Origin: Mesomycoplasma ovipneumoniae
GTDB taxonomy: Bacteria; Bacillota_I; Bacilli_A; Mycoplasmatales; Metamycoplasmataceae
Assembly: GCF_038095995.1 (NCBI RefSeq)
Contig: NZ_CP146005.1
Location: 310,001 to 374,000, forward strand
Direction: 5' to 3'
Length of the DNA: 64,000 nucleotides
Shown: piece by piece, positions 29,511 to 40,109 of the stretch
How positions within the stretch are numbered: the first letter of the stretch is position 1
Layout: the number at the start of each line of letters is the position of its first letter
The notes under the pieces: generated by a model
Told to the model about the DNA's origin: nothing
The model's input: only the letters and a program-made list of their open reading frames with translations
Database searches by the model: none
Made by a program: the position numbers and the translations under genes

Positions 29511-29936
29511 CCCGAGTTTCCCAGTTTTAAGACAAAAATTCACTTTTTAGTGAATATAAATATGAAGAAACACCCGTAAATCGGTGTTTTTTTAATGTAA
29601 AACCTTAATTTTATAAGTAGCATTTGGTAGCATTTTAAGTAATTTTATGGTATAATTATAAATTATGAAAAAACAAAAATTAACTAAGTTGGTTTAGTAT
29701 CGATGTTGCAAAAATTAAGACAAAGGGTTGAATTTAACACTTTAGATCAGCAAATTATATTTAAAAAACACGATGGTGTCCCTAGCGATCCAAACATTTG
29801 AAATAGATATGATTTTTACTTTGATATCTTAATAAATCACTAATAAAATTGTAACCAACTTTTACCAAAAAACTTAAAAAAGTCCCTAAAACCAGATACT
29901 TTTTTAAAATTACCTTATGAAACTGGGAAACTCGGG
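29511..29936 (+). mobile_element. 426-bp MITE-like element, copy C
   Basis: Same orientation as copy A, with at least one base difference (CCAGATAC for CCGGATAC near the right end). It is flanked by perfect 79-bp direct repeats at 29432-29510 and 29937-30015. The duplicated target holds the last 18 codons of the cysteine peptidase gene and the ribosome site of the permease gene, so both genes remain intact. Confidence 0.93.
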
Positions 29937-29960
29937 AAAAAACACCTTAATTTAGCTATA

Positions 29961-31316
29961 TTAATAAATGTCGTAATCTCTAATTAGATTACCATTTTTA
30001 TCAATTGCAAGTCCTTCTTCAAAAATTTCTGGATATGAATAAATCTCACCATTTGCGCTTAATAATTTTTGTTTAGGTGGATGATTTTTTATATAATCAT
30101 CATCTATTTTAAATCCTCATCAATAACCCATTGATCAAAAACTTCAAATATCTCATTTAGAAATAAGTAAATTAGAATAATCCGACCATCCGAAATTTAC
30201 AAGATATTTTTCTGTATCTGGATCATATCCATATAAAACAATGTTGTGGCCACCACCAAAATTAGCAAAAGATACCATAACTGGCATTCTATTTTTAAGT
30301 AAAAAAGTTTCAGGGTTACTTGAATGCATAAAATTGGCAGAATAATCAGTTGTTATATGGTTTTTTATTTCTTTTCCTTTTAGAAATTTTTCTAATGTAC
30401 TAGTGAAATAAGAAGCATACTTAACATCTTGGTATTTATCATTAAGTTCAAACAATTGATATGGAAGTGAATTATATGTAGTAGTTCCATCTTTAGATTT
30501 TTTATATAAATAATATTTATGTTCTGCAACACCATCACTTAAGTTATGAGAATAATTATTTTCTATATCAAAATATCTACCAATTTCTTCATCACTAAAT
30601 ATTCCAGATGCAATGAATGTTTCAGCATATTCTAACATTAAAGACATAGCAATATATTCACAAAGCCCGCCTTTTTTCCCAGGACTCCTTTGATGTTCTA
30701 TATAGCCAAGTTTTGAAACTGAATCTTTTGCCTTAAATCATCAGGAATTGTCAAGACCCATATTAAAAGAATAAAGATTTTTAACTTTTCCAGCGTTTGC
30801 TTTTATTTCGCTAGCACTTGCAGTTCCACGCCTTGTACGAAATTTATAATTAAAATATTCTGCTTTTTTAGCCTTGTTTTTTTCTGTATTCAGCCTAGTT
30901 ACACTTAAATATATATGTTTTTGATTCTTTATAAGTTCAACTATTTTTTCATCTAATTTCTGTTTAGAAACTAACCCAAAATAGTCGCCATCAACTTGAT
31001 AATGTAATGAAAATCCAGGAATATAAACGACATTATTTTTATCAAATAATTCCTTATCAAAACTAGAATTTGCAATTTCATTAGTTTCATAATTTTCAAG
31101 AGTTATTATTAAATAATGATTAGTAAATTGTAAAAATAACAGTGGTTGATCGAAAATGTTTTTTAGAACTCTATGATATAAAAAATCCTGAGTTGTATTA
31201 GTTTTTTTAAATAATTCTACTTTTGATGCTTTAATAAAAAAATCTAATTGTTGTTGATTTAAAATAGTTTTATTTTGATCTGCTTTTATAACAATGTGTT
31301 CAAATAAGCCTATCAT
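29961..31316 (-). CDS. Putative papain-like cysteine peptidase
   Basis: 451 residues, read through many TGA Trp codons. The C-terminal half carries the peptidase signature. The putative nucleophile Cys is in GGLCEYIAMSLM. The His is in FGGGHNIVLYGYDPDTEKYLV, and the Asn/Asp-containing WSDYSN follows, as in C39/C47-type papain folds. The N-terminal half (residues 1-190) resembles a propeptide or binding domain and contains no clear signal sequence. AGGAAAA precedes ATG. The location beside an FtsX-like permease suggests a shared surface or export role, which is inference only. The last 18 codons lie in the target duplication of MITE copy C. Confidence 0.7.
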
Positions 31317-31674
31317 TTTTAATTTTCCTATTTTGTAATATTAATTTTTGAAAGAGCAATTAACAATTTAAAACAAATAGTATATAAAATATTTTTTTGG
31401 GAGTGCTCACAAAATTTGTGAGGCAAATTTTTTCGTTATTTTACAAACTAAATTATACATCAAGTTTTTTAGAAATATAAAAAAAACTTGGTTTTTAAAA
31501 TTTTTGTGGTATAATGCAAAGACAAATAAGAATTAATAATTTTGCTCTTTCAAAACTGAATATTTGCTTGTATTGGAAAGTATTTTTTTGTTTTTGTCTT
31601 TGAATTTGCTTGACTTTTTAATAATTTTTTTGATTAAAAATATTAAAAAGTGCTATAATTTTAAAGCAATAAGC
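31317..31674 (+). promoter_or_regulatory. Intergenic region with two promoters and a boxA-like leader upstream of tRNA-Thr
   Basis: A 358-bp non-coding stretch. Plus-strand TATAAT sites lie near 31509-31514 (after TTGTGG) and near 31655-31660 (TTGATT, 18-bp spacer). Between them is TGCTCTTTCAAAACTGAA (about 31543-31560), matching the boxA antitermination element of rRNA leaders. The left part is a weakly structured AT-rich spacer in front of the peptidase gene. Confidence 0.6.
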
Positions 31675-31750
31675 GCCATCATAGCTCAGTCGGTAGAGCA
31701 CATCCATGGTAAGGATGGGGTCGCAGGTTCGATTCCTGTTGTTGGCACCA
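31675..31750 (+). tRNA. tRNA-Thr (anticodon GGU)
   Basis: 76 nt with encoded CCA. The anticodon arm CATCC-ATGGTAA-GGATG gives GGU. D-arm GCTC-AGTCGGTA-GAGC and T-arm CAGG-TTCGATT-CCTG. One T-T mismatch in the acceptor stem. Confidence 0.93.
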
Positions 31751-31836
31751 TATCTTTTTGGCCAATGATGCTAAAATAAAAGCATCTTTTTTAATTTTTT
31801 TTCAAATAAAATATTTGAAAAATTTAAAGGAATTGA

Positions 31837-32634
31837 ATGAAATCTGCTACTGTCTTATTTGTTGGTGATATTTTTGGCGCGCCTGGTATAGAAATGTTTA
31901 AAAATCAACTTAATATTTTGAGAAAAAACTATAATTTTGACTTAATAATAGTTCAGGCTGAAAATATTACCGGCAGAAAAGGACTAAATAAAAGGGATTA
32001 TTTATATTTAAAAGAGCTTGGTGTTGATATTTTTACTATTGGCAATCATGTTTGATCTAATCCTGAAATTGCTTTAATTATTGATAATCCAGATATTGTT
32101 AGGCCGCTGAACATTGACAAAGAATATAGTGGAAAAGGCACTACTACAATTTTAAAAAATGGAAAAACATTCAGAATAACTTCGCTTTTAGGTGTGGCAT
32201 TTAATAAGTTAGTCAAACCTTGAAATCACCAATTTGCTGATAATTTTTTTGATGCAATTGACAAAGTTATTGCCGAAGATGATGCTGATTTTCATATAGT
32301 TGATTTTCACGCTGAGACAACAAGTGAAAAAAATGTGCTTGGAATTTATCTAAATGGTAAAATTAATGCGCTTTTAGGAACTCACACTCACGTTCAGACT
32401 TCTGATGCTAGAGAATTATCGCTTGGAACGCTTTTTATAACTGATGTTGGAATGACAGGTCCTGCAAATGATGCAATTGGTGTAAAATTCCTTGATGTTT
32501 ATAATAGAATTCGCTATAATAAAAGCACAAAATTTCAAACTTCGGACAATGACTGCCAATTTAATGCTGTTATTTTAGAAATAACTGATAATTTAAAAAA
32601 CCAAAAAATTATACCAATCAATATTTATAAATAA
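31837..32634 (+). CDS. YmdB-type metallophosphoesterase (2',3'-cyclic nucleotide phosphodiesterase family)
   Basis: 265 residues, the usual size for the YmdB/TIGR00282 family. Metal-binding motifs are VLFVGDIFGAPG (Asp at the N-terminus), VQAENITGRKG (Glu and Asn), TIGNHVW (Asn-His), VDFHAETTSEK and LGTHTHVQT (His-x-His). This set is complete. In Firmicutes the gene is usually beside rny (RNase Y); here it follows tRNA-Thr. The family hydrolyses cyclic nucleotides in vitro and affects RNA turnover. Confidence 0.9.
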
Positions 32635-32679
32635 ATTTTTTGATGTATAATTTTTTGGTTTTTTAAAAGTTTATTTGGA

Positions 32680-33783
32680 CTAATTACTAATGCGGAAATG
32701 GCATATTTCTGCGTCTTTTATCAAGTATTCTTTTCCCTCAAGACGAATTTTACCTTTTTCTTTAAGTGCTTTTTCGCTTTTGAACTCAATAAAATCCTCA
32801 TATGCGATAATTTCAACTCTTATGAATTTTTTAACAAAATCAGAGTGAATAATTCCACTACAATCAACTGCAGTTGTATTTTTCCTAAATATTCATGAGC
32901 GAACTTCTTTTTTTCCAACAGTAAAAAAAGTTCCTAAGCCAAGAAGTTTAAAACTATTAAGAACAAGAAAATCAAGAGATGATTTTTCTAGTCCAAATTC
33001 TTGTAAAAAGAGTTGTTTTTCTTCCTGGTCAAGTTGGGAAATTTCGTGTTCTAAGGCAACGCAAATTGGGATTAAAATTGCATTTTCCTTTTCAAGATAA
33101 GCCTTAAGCTCAGAAAAATAAGGATTTTTTAGGGGATCGCTGACAGATTTTTGGTCAATGTTAACAACATATAAAATTGGCTTTATACTTAAAAGTTGCC
33201 AATTCTTGATTATTTGACGCTCTTCATTATCTAAAGATAAATCGCGTAAAGACTTATCTTTTTGCAAATGGTCTTTTGCTTTTTTAGCAAGTTCAAACTC
33301 AACTTTTGCTTGTTTGTCGTTTGTATTGTTAATTTTTTTACTAAGTCGGGTAATAATTGACTCAATTGAACTTAAATCGGCAAGAATTAGCTCTAAATTT
33401 ATTGTTTGGATGTCAAAAATAGGATTTACTTGGTTATTAACGTGAATTATTTTTGAATCATCAAAACAGCGAACAACATGAACTAGACAATCAACATTAC
33501 GAATATTCTCAAGAAATTTATTACCTAATCCTTCGCCCAGTGATGCTCCTTTTATTAAACCAGCAATATCGACAAAAGAGTAAGTAGAAAATACAATTTT
33601 ATTTGGCTTAACGATATCGGCTAAATTGATTAGTCTTGGATCACGGATTTCAACAGTTGCAATGTTTGAGTCTATTGTTGCAAAGGGATAATTAGCAATT
33701 TCAACATTCATTTTTGTCAGTGCTGAAAAAAGCGATGATTTTCCGACATTAGGAAGTCCAATAAGACCTGCTTTTAGATTCAT
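32680..33783 (-). CDS. ychF: Redox-regulated/ribosome-binding ATPase YchF (OBG family)
   Basis: 367 residues, normal length. The P-loop is [16 protein letters not shown], with switch residues [11 protein letters not shown] and [20 protein letters not shown]. The G4-type NIDQKS deviates from NKxD as expected for an ATP-preferring YchF. The C-terminal TGS-like domain includes [22 protein letters not shown]. The last part is visible only with TGA as Trp. It is 15 bases downstream of rpsR on the same strand, as the end of the rpsF-ssb-rpsR unit. Confidence 0.95.
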
Positions 33784-33798
33784 ATTATATTATTATGA

Positions 33799-34062
33799 TT
33801 AAACTCGAGTTTTATCGTAACTTCCACGGATTCTGTCACCAATAAATGGAAGTAAAGCGACAAAACGTGCTCTTTTAATTGCTAGTGATAATTTACGTTG
33901 GTGTTTTGCGCAATTACCTGTAATTCTTGAAGGTTGAATTTTTCCAAAAGAGTTAATATAACGTTGAAGCACTTCAGTTGACTTATAGTCAATGTAAAAA
34001 AGTTTAGCTTCACAAAATTGGCACACTTTTTTCTTGAATTTTTTAGCGTATTTTTTGTTCAT
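33799..34062 (-). CDS. rpsR: 30S ribosomal protein S18
   Basis: 87 residues. It has the Cys-bearing N-terminal motif VCQFCEAK and a third Cys/His group in [25 protein letters not shown], a C-plus (zinc-binding type) S18. Together with S6 it binds the central platform of 16S rRNA. Standard rpsF-ssb-rpsR gene order. Confidence 0.97.
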   Translation of the reverse strand: MNKKYAKKFKKKVCQFCEAKLFYIDYKSTEVLQRYINSFGKIQPSRITGNCAKHQRKLSLAIKRARFVALLPFIGDRIRGSYDKTRV

Positions 34063-34082
34063 TTTTGCATTCCTTTTTAATT

Positions 34083-34631
34083 TTATTTGTTAGGATCAAG
34101 ATCATCAATATCTCAGTCAGCAAATGGATCATTATCATCACTAGTAATTTCAACATTAGTTTCATCAAAGTTTATTGAGGGTTCTGACTGAAAAATGTTA
34201 TCTTCTTGAAATGATCTTTTATCATTTTGGGGAAGTTGAAAATCATCAAATAAAGGTTCAAAAGTTGGTTCACCAACTTTTTGAGCTAATTTTTGACGCC
34301 GCATTTCTAATTGTTCTTTAGTTTCTAATAAACGAAAGTAATCAACATTTACTTCATAATTAGTAAGATAATTTGTTGTATTTGACACAACACGATTAGC
34401 TTGTAAAGAACCTTCGATTGCTACTAAACTTCCTACGGTAATTAGTTTGTCGAGCAATGTTGCATTTTGTCGTCAAGCAACTACGGGAATAAAATCAGTA
34501 ATTGTAGGCGAATTTTGACTATATTTTCGTCTATCAATCGCTAAATTAAATCGAATAAAATTAACATTTGACTTTGTTGTCATAAATACAGGTTTAGAAG
34601 AAACGCGTCCAATTAAAATAATTCGATTCAT
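34083..34631 (-). CDS. ssb: Single-stranded DNA-binding protein
   Basis: 182 residues. The N-terminal OB fold starts [16 protein letters not shown], with [10 protein letters not shown], the FIPVVAW strand and [12 protein letters not shown]. The C-terminal half is a flexible acidic linker. The canonical acidic tip is not terminal: [17 protein letters not shown] ends the protein, with DPFAD in place of the usual DDDIPF. Internal TGA Trp codons occur. The gene lies between rpsF and rpsR. SSB protects single-stranded DNA in replication and repair. Confidence 0.93.
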
Positions 34632-34685
34632 AATTATTTTTACAGTTTTTACCTATTTTTATTTATTGACTAAAAAAGGTAAAAA

Positions 34686-35279
34686 CTATTGGGATTCCTG
34701 TACTTTTTTAGCATTATCAACATCAGTTTCTGACTGGTTTGTTGAAGAAGATGAAGTTTTTCCGCGTTGAGATGAGTTAGCCTTATCTGATGACTGTTGG
34801 GCAAAACCTTGTTTTGCTCCGCCTTGGGCATTAGGTCTAAAATTTCGACGTTGAAACGGTTTATCACTTTTTTCTGTCTGGTTAGCTGCGTTTTGATCTT
34901 GGCGAGCTCGCGGCGCTGATTTGAAATTAGGTCGATCTGAATGATCACGTCTTACATTTGTTCTTTTATGGCGATCGGAATTTTTTGGTTTCTGGTTAAA
35001 ACCTTTTTCAGAATCAAGATTAATTATCAAGTAACGTCAAATTGATTTAGTAATATTCGCACGGCGAACAAATTCTTCAATTAAGTTAGCTGGCGAATCA
35101 AGATTAATTAAAAAATATTGTGCTGTTTTTGATTTTTTAATAGGGTAAGCAAGACTTGAATTTTCAAGCTTAACAAGTTTGTATGACGAATTTTGACTAA
35201 AAATAGCAGAAAGCAAATTTTCTAATATTGTTGCTTCTGCTTTTGGGTCTAAAATTGTCATAATTTCGTATTTTGGCAT
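34686..35279 (-). CDS. rpsF: 30S ribosomal protein S6 with long low-complexity C-terminal extension
   Basis: 197 residues against about 95-110 for typical S6. The first about 100 residues (MPKYEIMTILDP... to the RANITKSIWRYLII strand) form the S6 fold that pairs with S18. The remaining about 90 residues are a hydrophilic tail rich in Arg, Asn, Gln, Ser and Lys. The start at MPKYEI has AAGGAGAA upstream; a longer in-frame extension lacks a ribosome site. One TGA Trp is internal. First gene of the unit. Confidence 0.92.
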
Positions 35280-35433
35280 ATTAATTCTCCTTATGGGCTT
35301 GTGGGTTATAAAAATAACCAAGGATGTTTTATTTAATTTAAAACTAGTTTGAAATTATACCATAAAAAACTAAAAAAATAAAAAATTAACTAAAATAATT
35401 TAGTTAATTTTCTTGGTCTAATTATATTATATA

Positions 35434-35510
35434 TGGCGCGCCCGGAAGGAGTCGAACCCTCAACCTCTTGGGCCGTAACCAAACACTCTGTCCAATTGAG
35501 CTACGGGCGC
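35434..35510 (-). tRNA. tRNA-Arg (anticodon ACG)
   Basis: 77 nt with encoded CCA, acceptor GCGCCCG/CGGGCGC. The anticodon arm TTTGG-TTACGGC-CCAAG gives ACG, normally modified to ICG. Confidence 0.95.
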
Positions 35511-35519
35511 ATTACATTT

Positions 35520-35594
35520 TGGAGGCACCAACCGGACTCGAACCGGTACATCAAGGTGTTGCAGACCTATGCCTTACCATTTGGCTATGGTGCC
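35520..35594 (-). tRNA. tRNA-Cys (anticodon GCA)
   Basis: 75 nt with encoded CCA, acceptor GGCACCA/TGGTGCC. The anticodon loop CTGCAAC gives GCA. It lies 9 bases from tRNA-Arg, so the two form a small tRNA cluster. Confidence 0.95.
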
Positions 35595-35699
35595 ATTGCC
35601 TAAAAACCATTAAATATAATTATAACATATTTTAGTTTTAAACAAAGAAATTTTTGATTTTTTTGTTTTCTGAAAAATTCTTAGGCTTAAAATATCAAA

Positions 35700-36521
35700 C
35701 TATTTTTCAGAGTCTTGTTGTGCAAGAATTTGAGTTAAAAGCTTAATTAATTCTTGTTTTTTTAACTGTTCAAAACCAGAAATTTCTAATTTTTGGGCAA
35801 TTTCGTGTAATTGTGTTAAATTTAATTTTTCAAGTGCAATTTTTATTCTTTCTTCTTTTGTTTTAGGTTTGTTTTGAGCTTCTTGAGTTTGTGTGTTTTC
35901 AGGGTTATTTGCTTGCTGTGCATTCATTGGATTTTGGTGACCTAAGTCAAAAATATTCATAAATTCAGAATATGCCTTAGGATCTTTTTTCATTTCATCA
36001 ATACGTTTTTCAATAATGAATAATGTTCGAGATAGTTTGAATATTGACTTAATTTTAAGCACTTTTGTATAGAAAAATGGAATTAAAACAAAAATTAGGC
36101 CAATAAGAATTATTTGAATAGTTAATATTGCGACAAAATTTTGATTATTAAGGCTTAAATTTCCAATCATTACTATTGTTGAATTTATAATTGAAAGAGC
36201 AGCAGTAGAAAATGAAACGAACGTGAAAAAGAAGGAACGATCGCCAAGAGGTGCAAAATCTTTCGCTTTATATGATGTAAAAACAGAATATACATAAAAA
36301 AATAAGCTTGTAACAGTAAATAAAATTGATAAAATCGAAAAAGCGCGACCAATATTTTTAATATCTAAGTCTAAAAAAAGTTGAACACTTAAAAAAACAC
36401 CTAGCAAAAGGAGTAACACCGGATAAGAAAAAATTCAAATTCGGTATTGCTTTTTTTCATTTTTTCACAACTCAGCAACTGATGGAACTTTATTTTTTCC
36501 AAATGGATTTTCTCAAACCAT
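35700..36521 (-). CDS. Four-span membrane protein with SAP/Rho_N-like C-terminal motif
   Basis: 273 residues. A cytoplasmic N-terminus (MVWENPFGKNKVPSVAELW) precedes four hydrophobic segments between about residues 30 and 155. A polar linker rich in Asn, Gln and Thr follows. The C-terminal module (LTQLHEIAQKLEISGFEQLKKQELIKLL) has the spacing of a SAP or Rho-N domain, a small nucleic-acid-binding helix-extension-helix. TTGGAGGGT precedes the ATG. The combination suggests a membrane-tethered nucleic-acid-binding protein. This is inference from pattern, and the protein family is not recognised. Confidence 0.72.
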
Positions 36522-36595
36522 ACACCCTCCAATATAAATTACTATAATATAATTATAAAATAATTTAGAATAATATTATAAAAAAGATGACATAT

Positions 36596-37225
36596 TTAAC
36601 TAAGTTTGGAATATTGATCTATATCCTTGTTTTGATAATTGTACCAAATTCGGTCGATTTTTGAAATTTTATCAATTTTTTTTGCAGTATCACTAATTTC
36701 TTTTGAGGTTAAAAGCGCGGTAAAAAAAGAGCAAAAGTCAGTAGCATATTTTTTAGTTCCCTGAAATTTATTAAGACCAACTATCATTGTGTAATTTTTG
36801 TTTTTTCAAAGCAGCCCACGAAAAAAATATAAATTTTTAGTGTATAAAACTTCTTCGATAATTCAAGTTTCACAATAATTTCCTTCAAGAAATGATAAAT
36901 AATAGTCTCAAACTAACAATTTAGCTTTGATTTGATTAAATAAGCTTCGATTTGTATGAATATTTCATTTTTGAAAACTAGTGAATTTTTCTGTTAATTT
37001 CCCGTTGTTAATAAGAGTTATTATCTTTTTTGTTGGTCAATTTTTTAAAAATGGTATTTTTTTAAGCCCAATTCCGTGTGGAAAATCAAGTAAATTTGGC
37101 TTAATTGCAAAAACTTTTTCAATTTGGTTACACCAAATTGCTATTGTTCGATATTGTTCAACAACCTTTTGATATCTTAACAGATTTTCTTGAATTTTAT
37201 TAACTCAATGATTAATTGGATCCAT
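36596..37225 (-). CDS. Hypothetical protein, Trp-rich, function unknown
   Basis: 209 residues, seen as one frame only under code 4 (at least nine TGA Trp codons). It starts MDPINHWVNKIQENLLRYQKVVEQY. No signal peptide or convincing membrane segment; many aromatic and Lys/Asn residues. The order of hydrophilic helices and an aromatic core resembles small mycoplasma proteins without known role. It lies between the SAP-tailed membrane protein and the immunoglobulin-blocking-like gene, all on the minus strand. No family recognised. Confidence 0.65.
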
Positions 37226-37298
37226 TTTACCCTTTTATTAAAAATTTTAATAGTGCTTTTTTCAATAAAATTAAGTAAAAAAGAAATTTTGGGCATAA

Positions 37299-37331
37299 AA
37301 AGTAAAAAATAATTATTTTTTTTACTTTTTA
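37299..37331 (-). terminator. Intrinsic terminator of the immunoglobulin-blocking-like gene
   Basis: AAAAAGTAAAAAATAATTATTTTTTTTACTTTTT forms a near-perfect hairpin just downstream of the stop, with T-runs in both directions. It is AT-only, hence moderate confidence. Confidence 0.55.
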
Positions 37332-37336
37332 TTAGC

Positions 37337-39499
37337 CTAGTCTGTTATTGTAATTGTTTTTGTTTCAACAGGTAGACCTAAACCTGAAAGTTGACTTTTA
37401 AGTGATGCGTTTTCGACATAAATTTTGTTAAAAGTGGCACTTTTCTTTGCTACATCAACAAATTTGGATAATTGACTAAAGGCATCGCCAGAAAATGAAC
37501 TACCAGTTATATAAAGCGGAATATTTGAAAGGGTTTTTCCATTTTCGTCTTTTATATAAATTCCCGGTTGTCGGATAGGTCCATTAACAAGTCTTGAAGT
37601 AAATTGGGAATTTTGAAAGTCGCTTGTGTCGACTTTATATACATAATTTGGTCCTGTTGAGCTAGAATCATTTGTTTTTGAGGCCCCAAAATATAAATAT
37701 TGGAAAAGCAAAGTAATATGGCCAGGATTTTTTTGTGATTCAGCTTCAACTTCTCAACTTTGGAGTTTTTCATTAAAAAGTTTCTCTGTTTTAGCAAAGT
37801 CAATCCCTTTTAGCGTCTTAATTTTTTTAGATGAAGAAAAGTCAAGATGTAATGGATATCCTCCTCGACCACCAAAGGTTCCTTGAAAAACACGCTGATT
37901 AATTTTTGAACTAAAAGCAATTTCAAGCCCTTCGTTAACTTTGTTAGTATCATCTTCCTCATCTCAACGGAGAGTGTCAAAAATAATTGATCCAGCAACT
38001 TTTTCTCCAGGTTGGAGATGCATATCACCTTTATTTATATAATCAAAAGAAATAAAGTCGACATTTTTTAGGGCATTAGGATTAATTGCTCAATTGCTTT
38101 CGTTGGTTCGTGAATTACTATAGAGTTCTAGTTCGCTTAGTTTGCTGAATTTTTCAAGTCCACGAAGACCATTAATTGCTTGGTGGTCATCTAAAAAGAG
38201 CGAAACTTTTTGCATTTGCGGTGGCAATAGGTCTAAAATTTTTTTTATGTTTTGGGTTTTGTGTTTTGCTCCGACATTTTTAAGAACAATTGCTTTGATT
38301 GAATTGTCTTTATTAGCAGCATTTTTCATAATCTCGGCAAAAGCTTCAAAGGCAGCATTATCATCCGCATTTAGAACTAAAGTTTTAAATTCTGAAAGGC
38401 TACCAGCGGTATTTCCAGGTGCTCGAGTATATTTTATCAGTGAAATGCTACCGTTAGAAAATCCCTTACCATCGGTGAGAACACTAATTTCTGAACTTAC
38501 ATCAGTGTCATTTCACCCTTCATATTTTAGCGATCCAATTTGAGTTCCATCATATCTTGTTCATTTTGAATCAACGGCATTTAATCTTTTTTTATTATTT
38601 GCCCTAATTCCATTTACGACAATATTGACTTTTGGTTCTCATCCGTCGGTTGAAGGATCGGGAGTATAACCATCTTTTATCCATTGTAATTGTTGTTCTG
38701 TAAAAGGTTGGTCAAGTTGTCTTCGTTGCTCAATTACTTTTAAGTAATTTTGTTCACGCTCAAGATAATTATTTGCAACTCAACGAGTGTATTTATACCC
38801 CTCAAGATAGGATTCTAGACTAACTTTTGGCTTACCATCTTCTCCAGTTGGCGCATATTTTCCTCAGTGCTCTTTAATAATTGAAATAACACGGTCTGCT
38901 TCAGCAACTTCGGCTTGATATTTATCTCTTTCGCGCCTAACTTCAGCGATTTTTCGGTCTTGTTGTTGTTTTCACAAACCAAGGGCGCGTTGATAAGCTG
39001 CATCACCAACATTAACAGAACGCGAATTATTTCTAGTTTGAGTTTGAGGTTGACTTATTGGTCTTGAAGTTGAAATTGTTGGCCGCGATGATATTGTCCT
39101 AGTCGGACTTTGGCGTGCAGGTGTTGTTCGAATAGGGATAGTTGATTCAACAGCTTGAATTCTTCTTATCGGTTTAGGGGTTACTTTTTCAGGTAAGGGC
39201 TCTATTTTTTCTATTTTTGGTGTTACTATTTGTGGTTTAACTGGATTTTCAATTTTCTCTTTAGGCGTTTCAATTTTTGGTGCAACAAAAACAGTATTTG
39301 CTACAGGCGAATTAAATCCAGTATCATTTGGCTGATTTTTTAAAATTATTGAAGGTGCTTGAGTTGAATAGCTAACTTCATTGGACAAAAAATCAAAATT
39401 AACTAATGATTGATTAACTGAGTACAAACTTAAAGATAACAATGTTGTTGCCATTGCTAAAATTACAACTTTTCGACGACGGGAAAAATATAGTTTCAT
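37337..39499 (-). CDS. Putative immunoglobulin-blocking virulence protein (MIB/protein M-like)
   Basis: 720 residues, one frame with TGA as Trp. An N-terminal signal anchor (residues 12-32) is followed by a Pro/Thr/Ile-rich spacer (about 60-170). A charged helical region (KQQQDRKIAEVRRERDKYQAEV) precedes a large globular domain with leucine-rich-repeat-like elements (LDLLPPQMQKVSLFLDDHQAINGLRGLEKFSKLSELELYSN). This architecture is that of mycoplasma Ig-binding proteins (MIB, protein M), which bind antibody light chains so that the MIP protease can cleave the heavy chain. The start ATG 39499 has TTTGGAGG 6 bases upstream. No protease gene is adjacent; a DUF31 lipoprotein occurs at 8.5-11.4 kb. 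Function assigned by architecture only. Confidence 0.75.
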
Positions 39500-40109
39500 A
39501 TTTGCCTCCAAATTTTCTTATTTATTATAAATGTTTAAATTTAATAATACTTATAATAAATTTTACCAACTAAGTCTAACTTTAGTAGTAAATTTATGTT
39601 TTTAAGAGCAAAAAATCATATTAGCCACCTCTGAAATCGTTTTTAAATTTAGATATTATACACTAAAAAACTAAAGTCCAAATTATTTTTACGAGTTTCC
39701 CAGTTCGATGAAATAATTTTAAAAAGATGTCCTGGTTTAGTTTTGGGCACTTCTTTAACTTTTTTGGCAAACCCAGAAAAAATAATTATCAAGGCAAAAA
39801 CACTAAATTTTAAATCTGACCATCACGAAAGAAAAATCTACTTATTAATAAATAAAGCAAACTAAAAAAGTTAAAATTTTACCTTAAAAAGCAAAATTAT
39901 GAATTTTTAAACTACTTTTTTAGTTTGAAACACACAAAAACCATAAAAAAACAACTACTATTTAAACTCAATGCAAATAGAAAACTCGTTTTTACTTACA
40001 TCGAGCCTAAAAAAACATATGAAGTTTTGAAAGAACAATAATTAAAAGCCCTAAATTTGAAGATTTCTAAACGGTTAAATTTATGGCATTCCATCATATT
40101 TAAAAATAT

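Noticed and set aside
35280..35345. S6:S18-binding leader upstream of rpsF
   Set aside because: A small hairpin (GGTTAT/ATAACC) is present, but the characteristic CCG-containing bulge is not recognisable.
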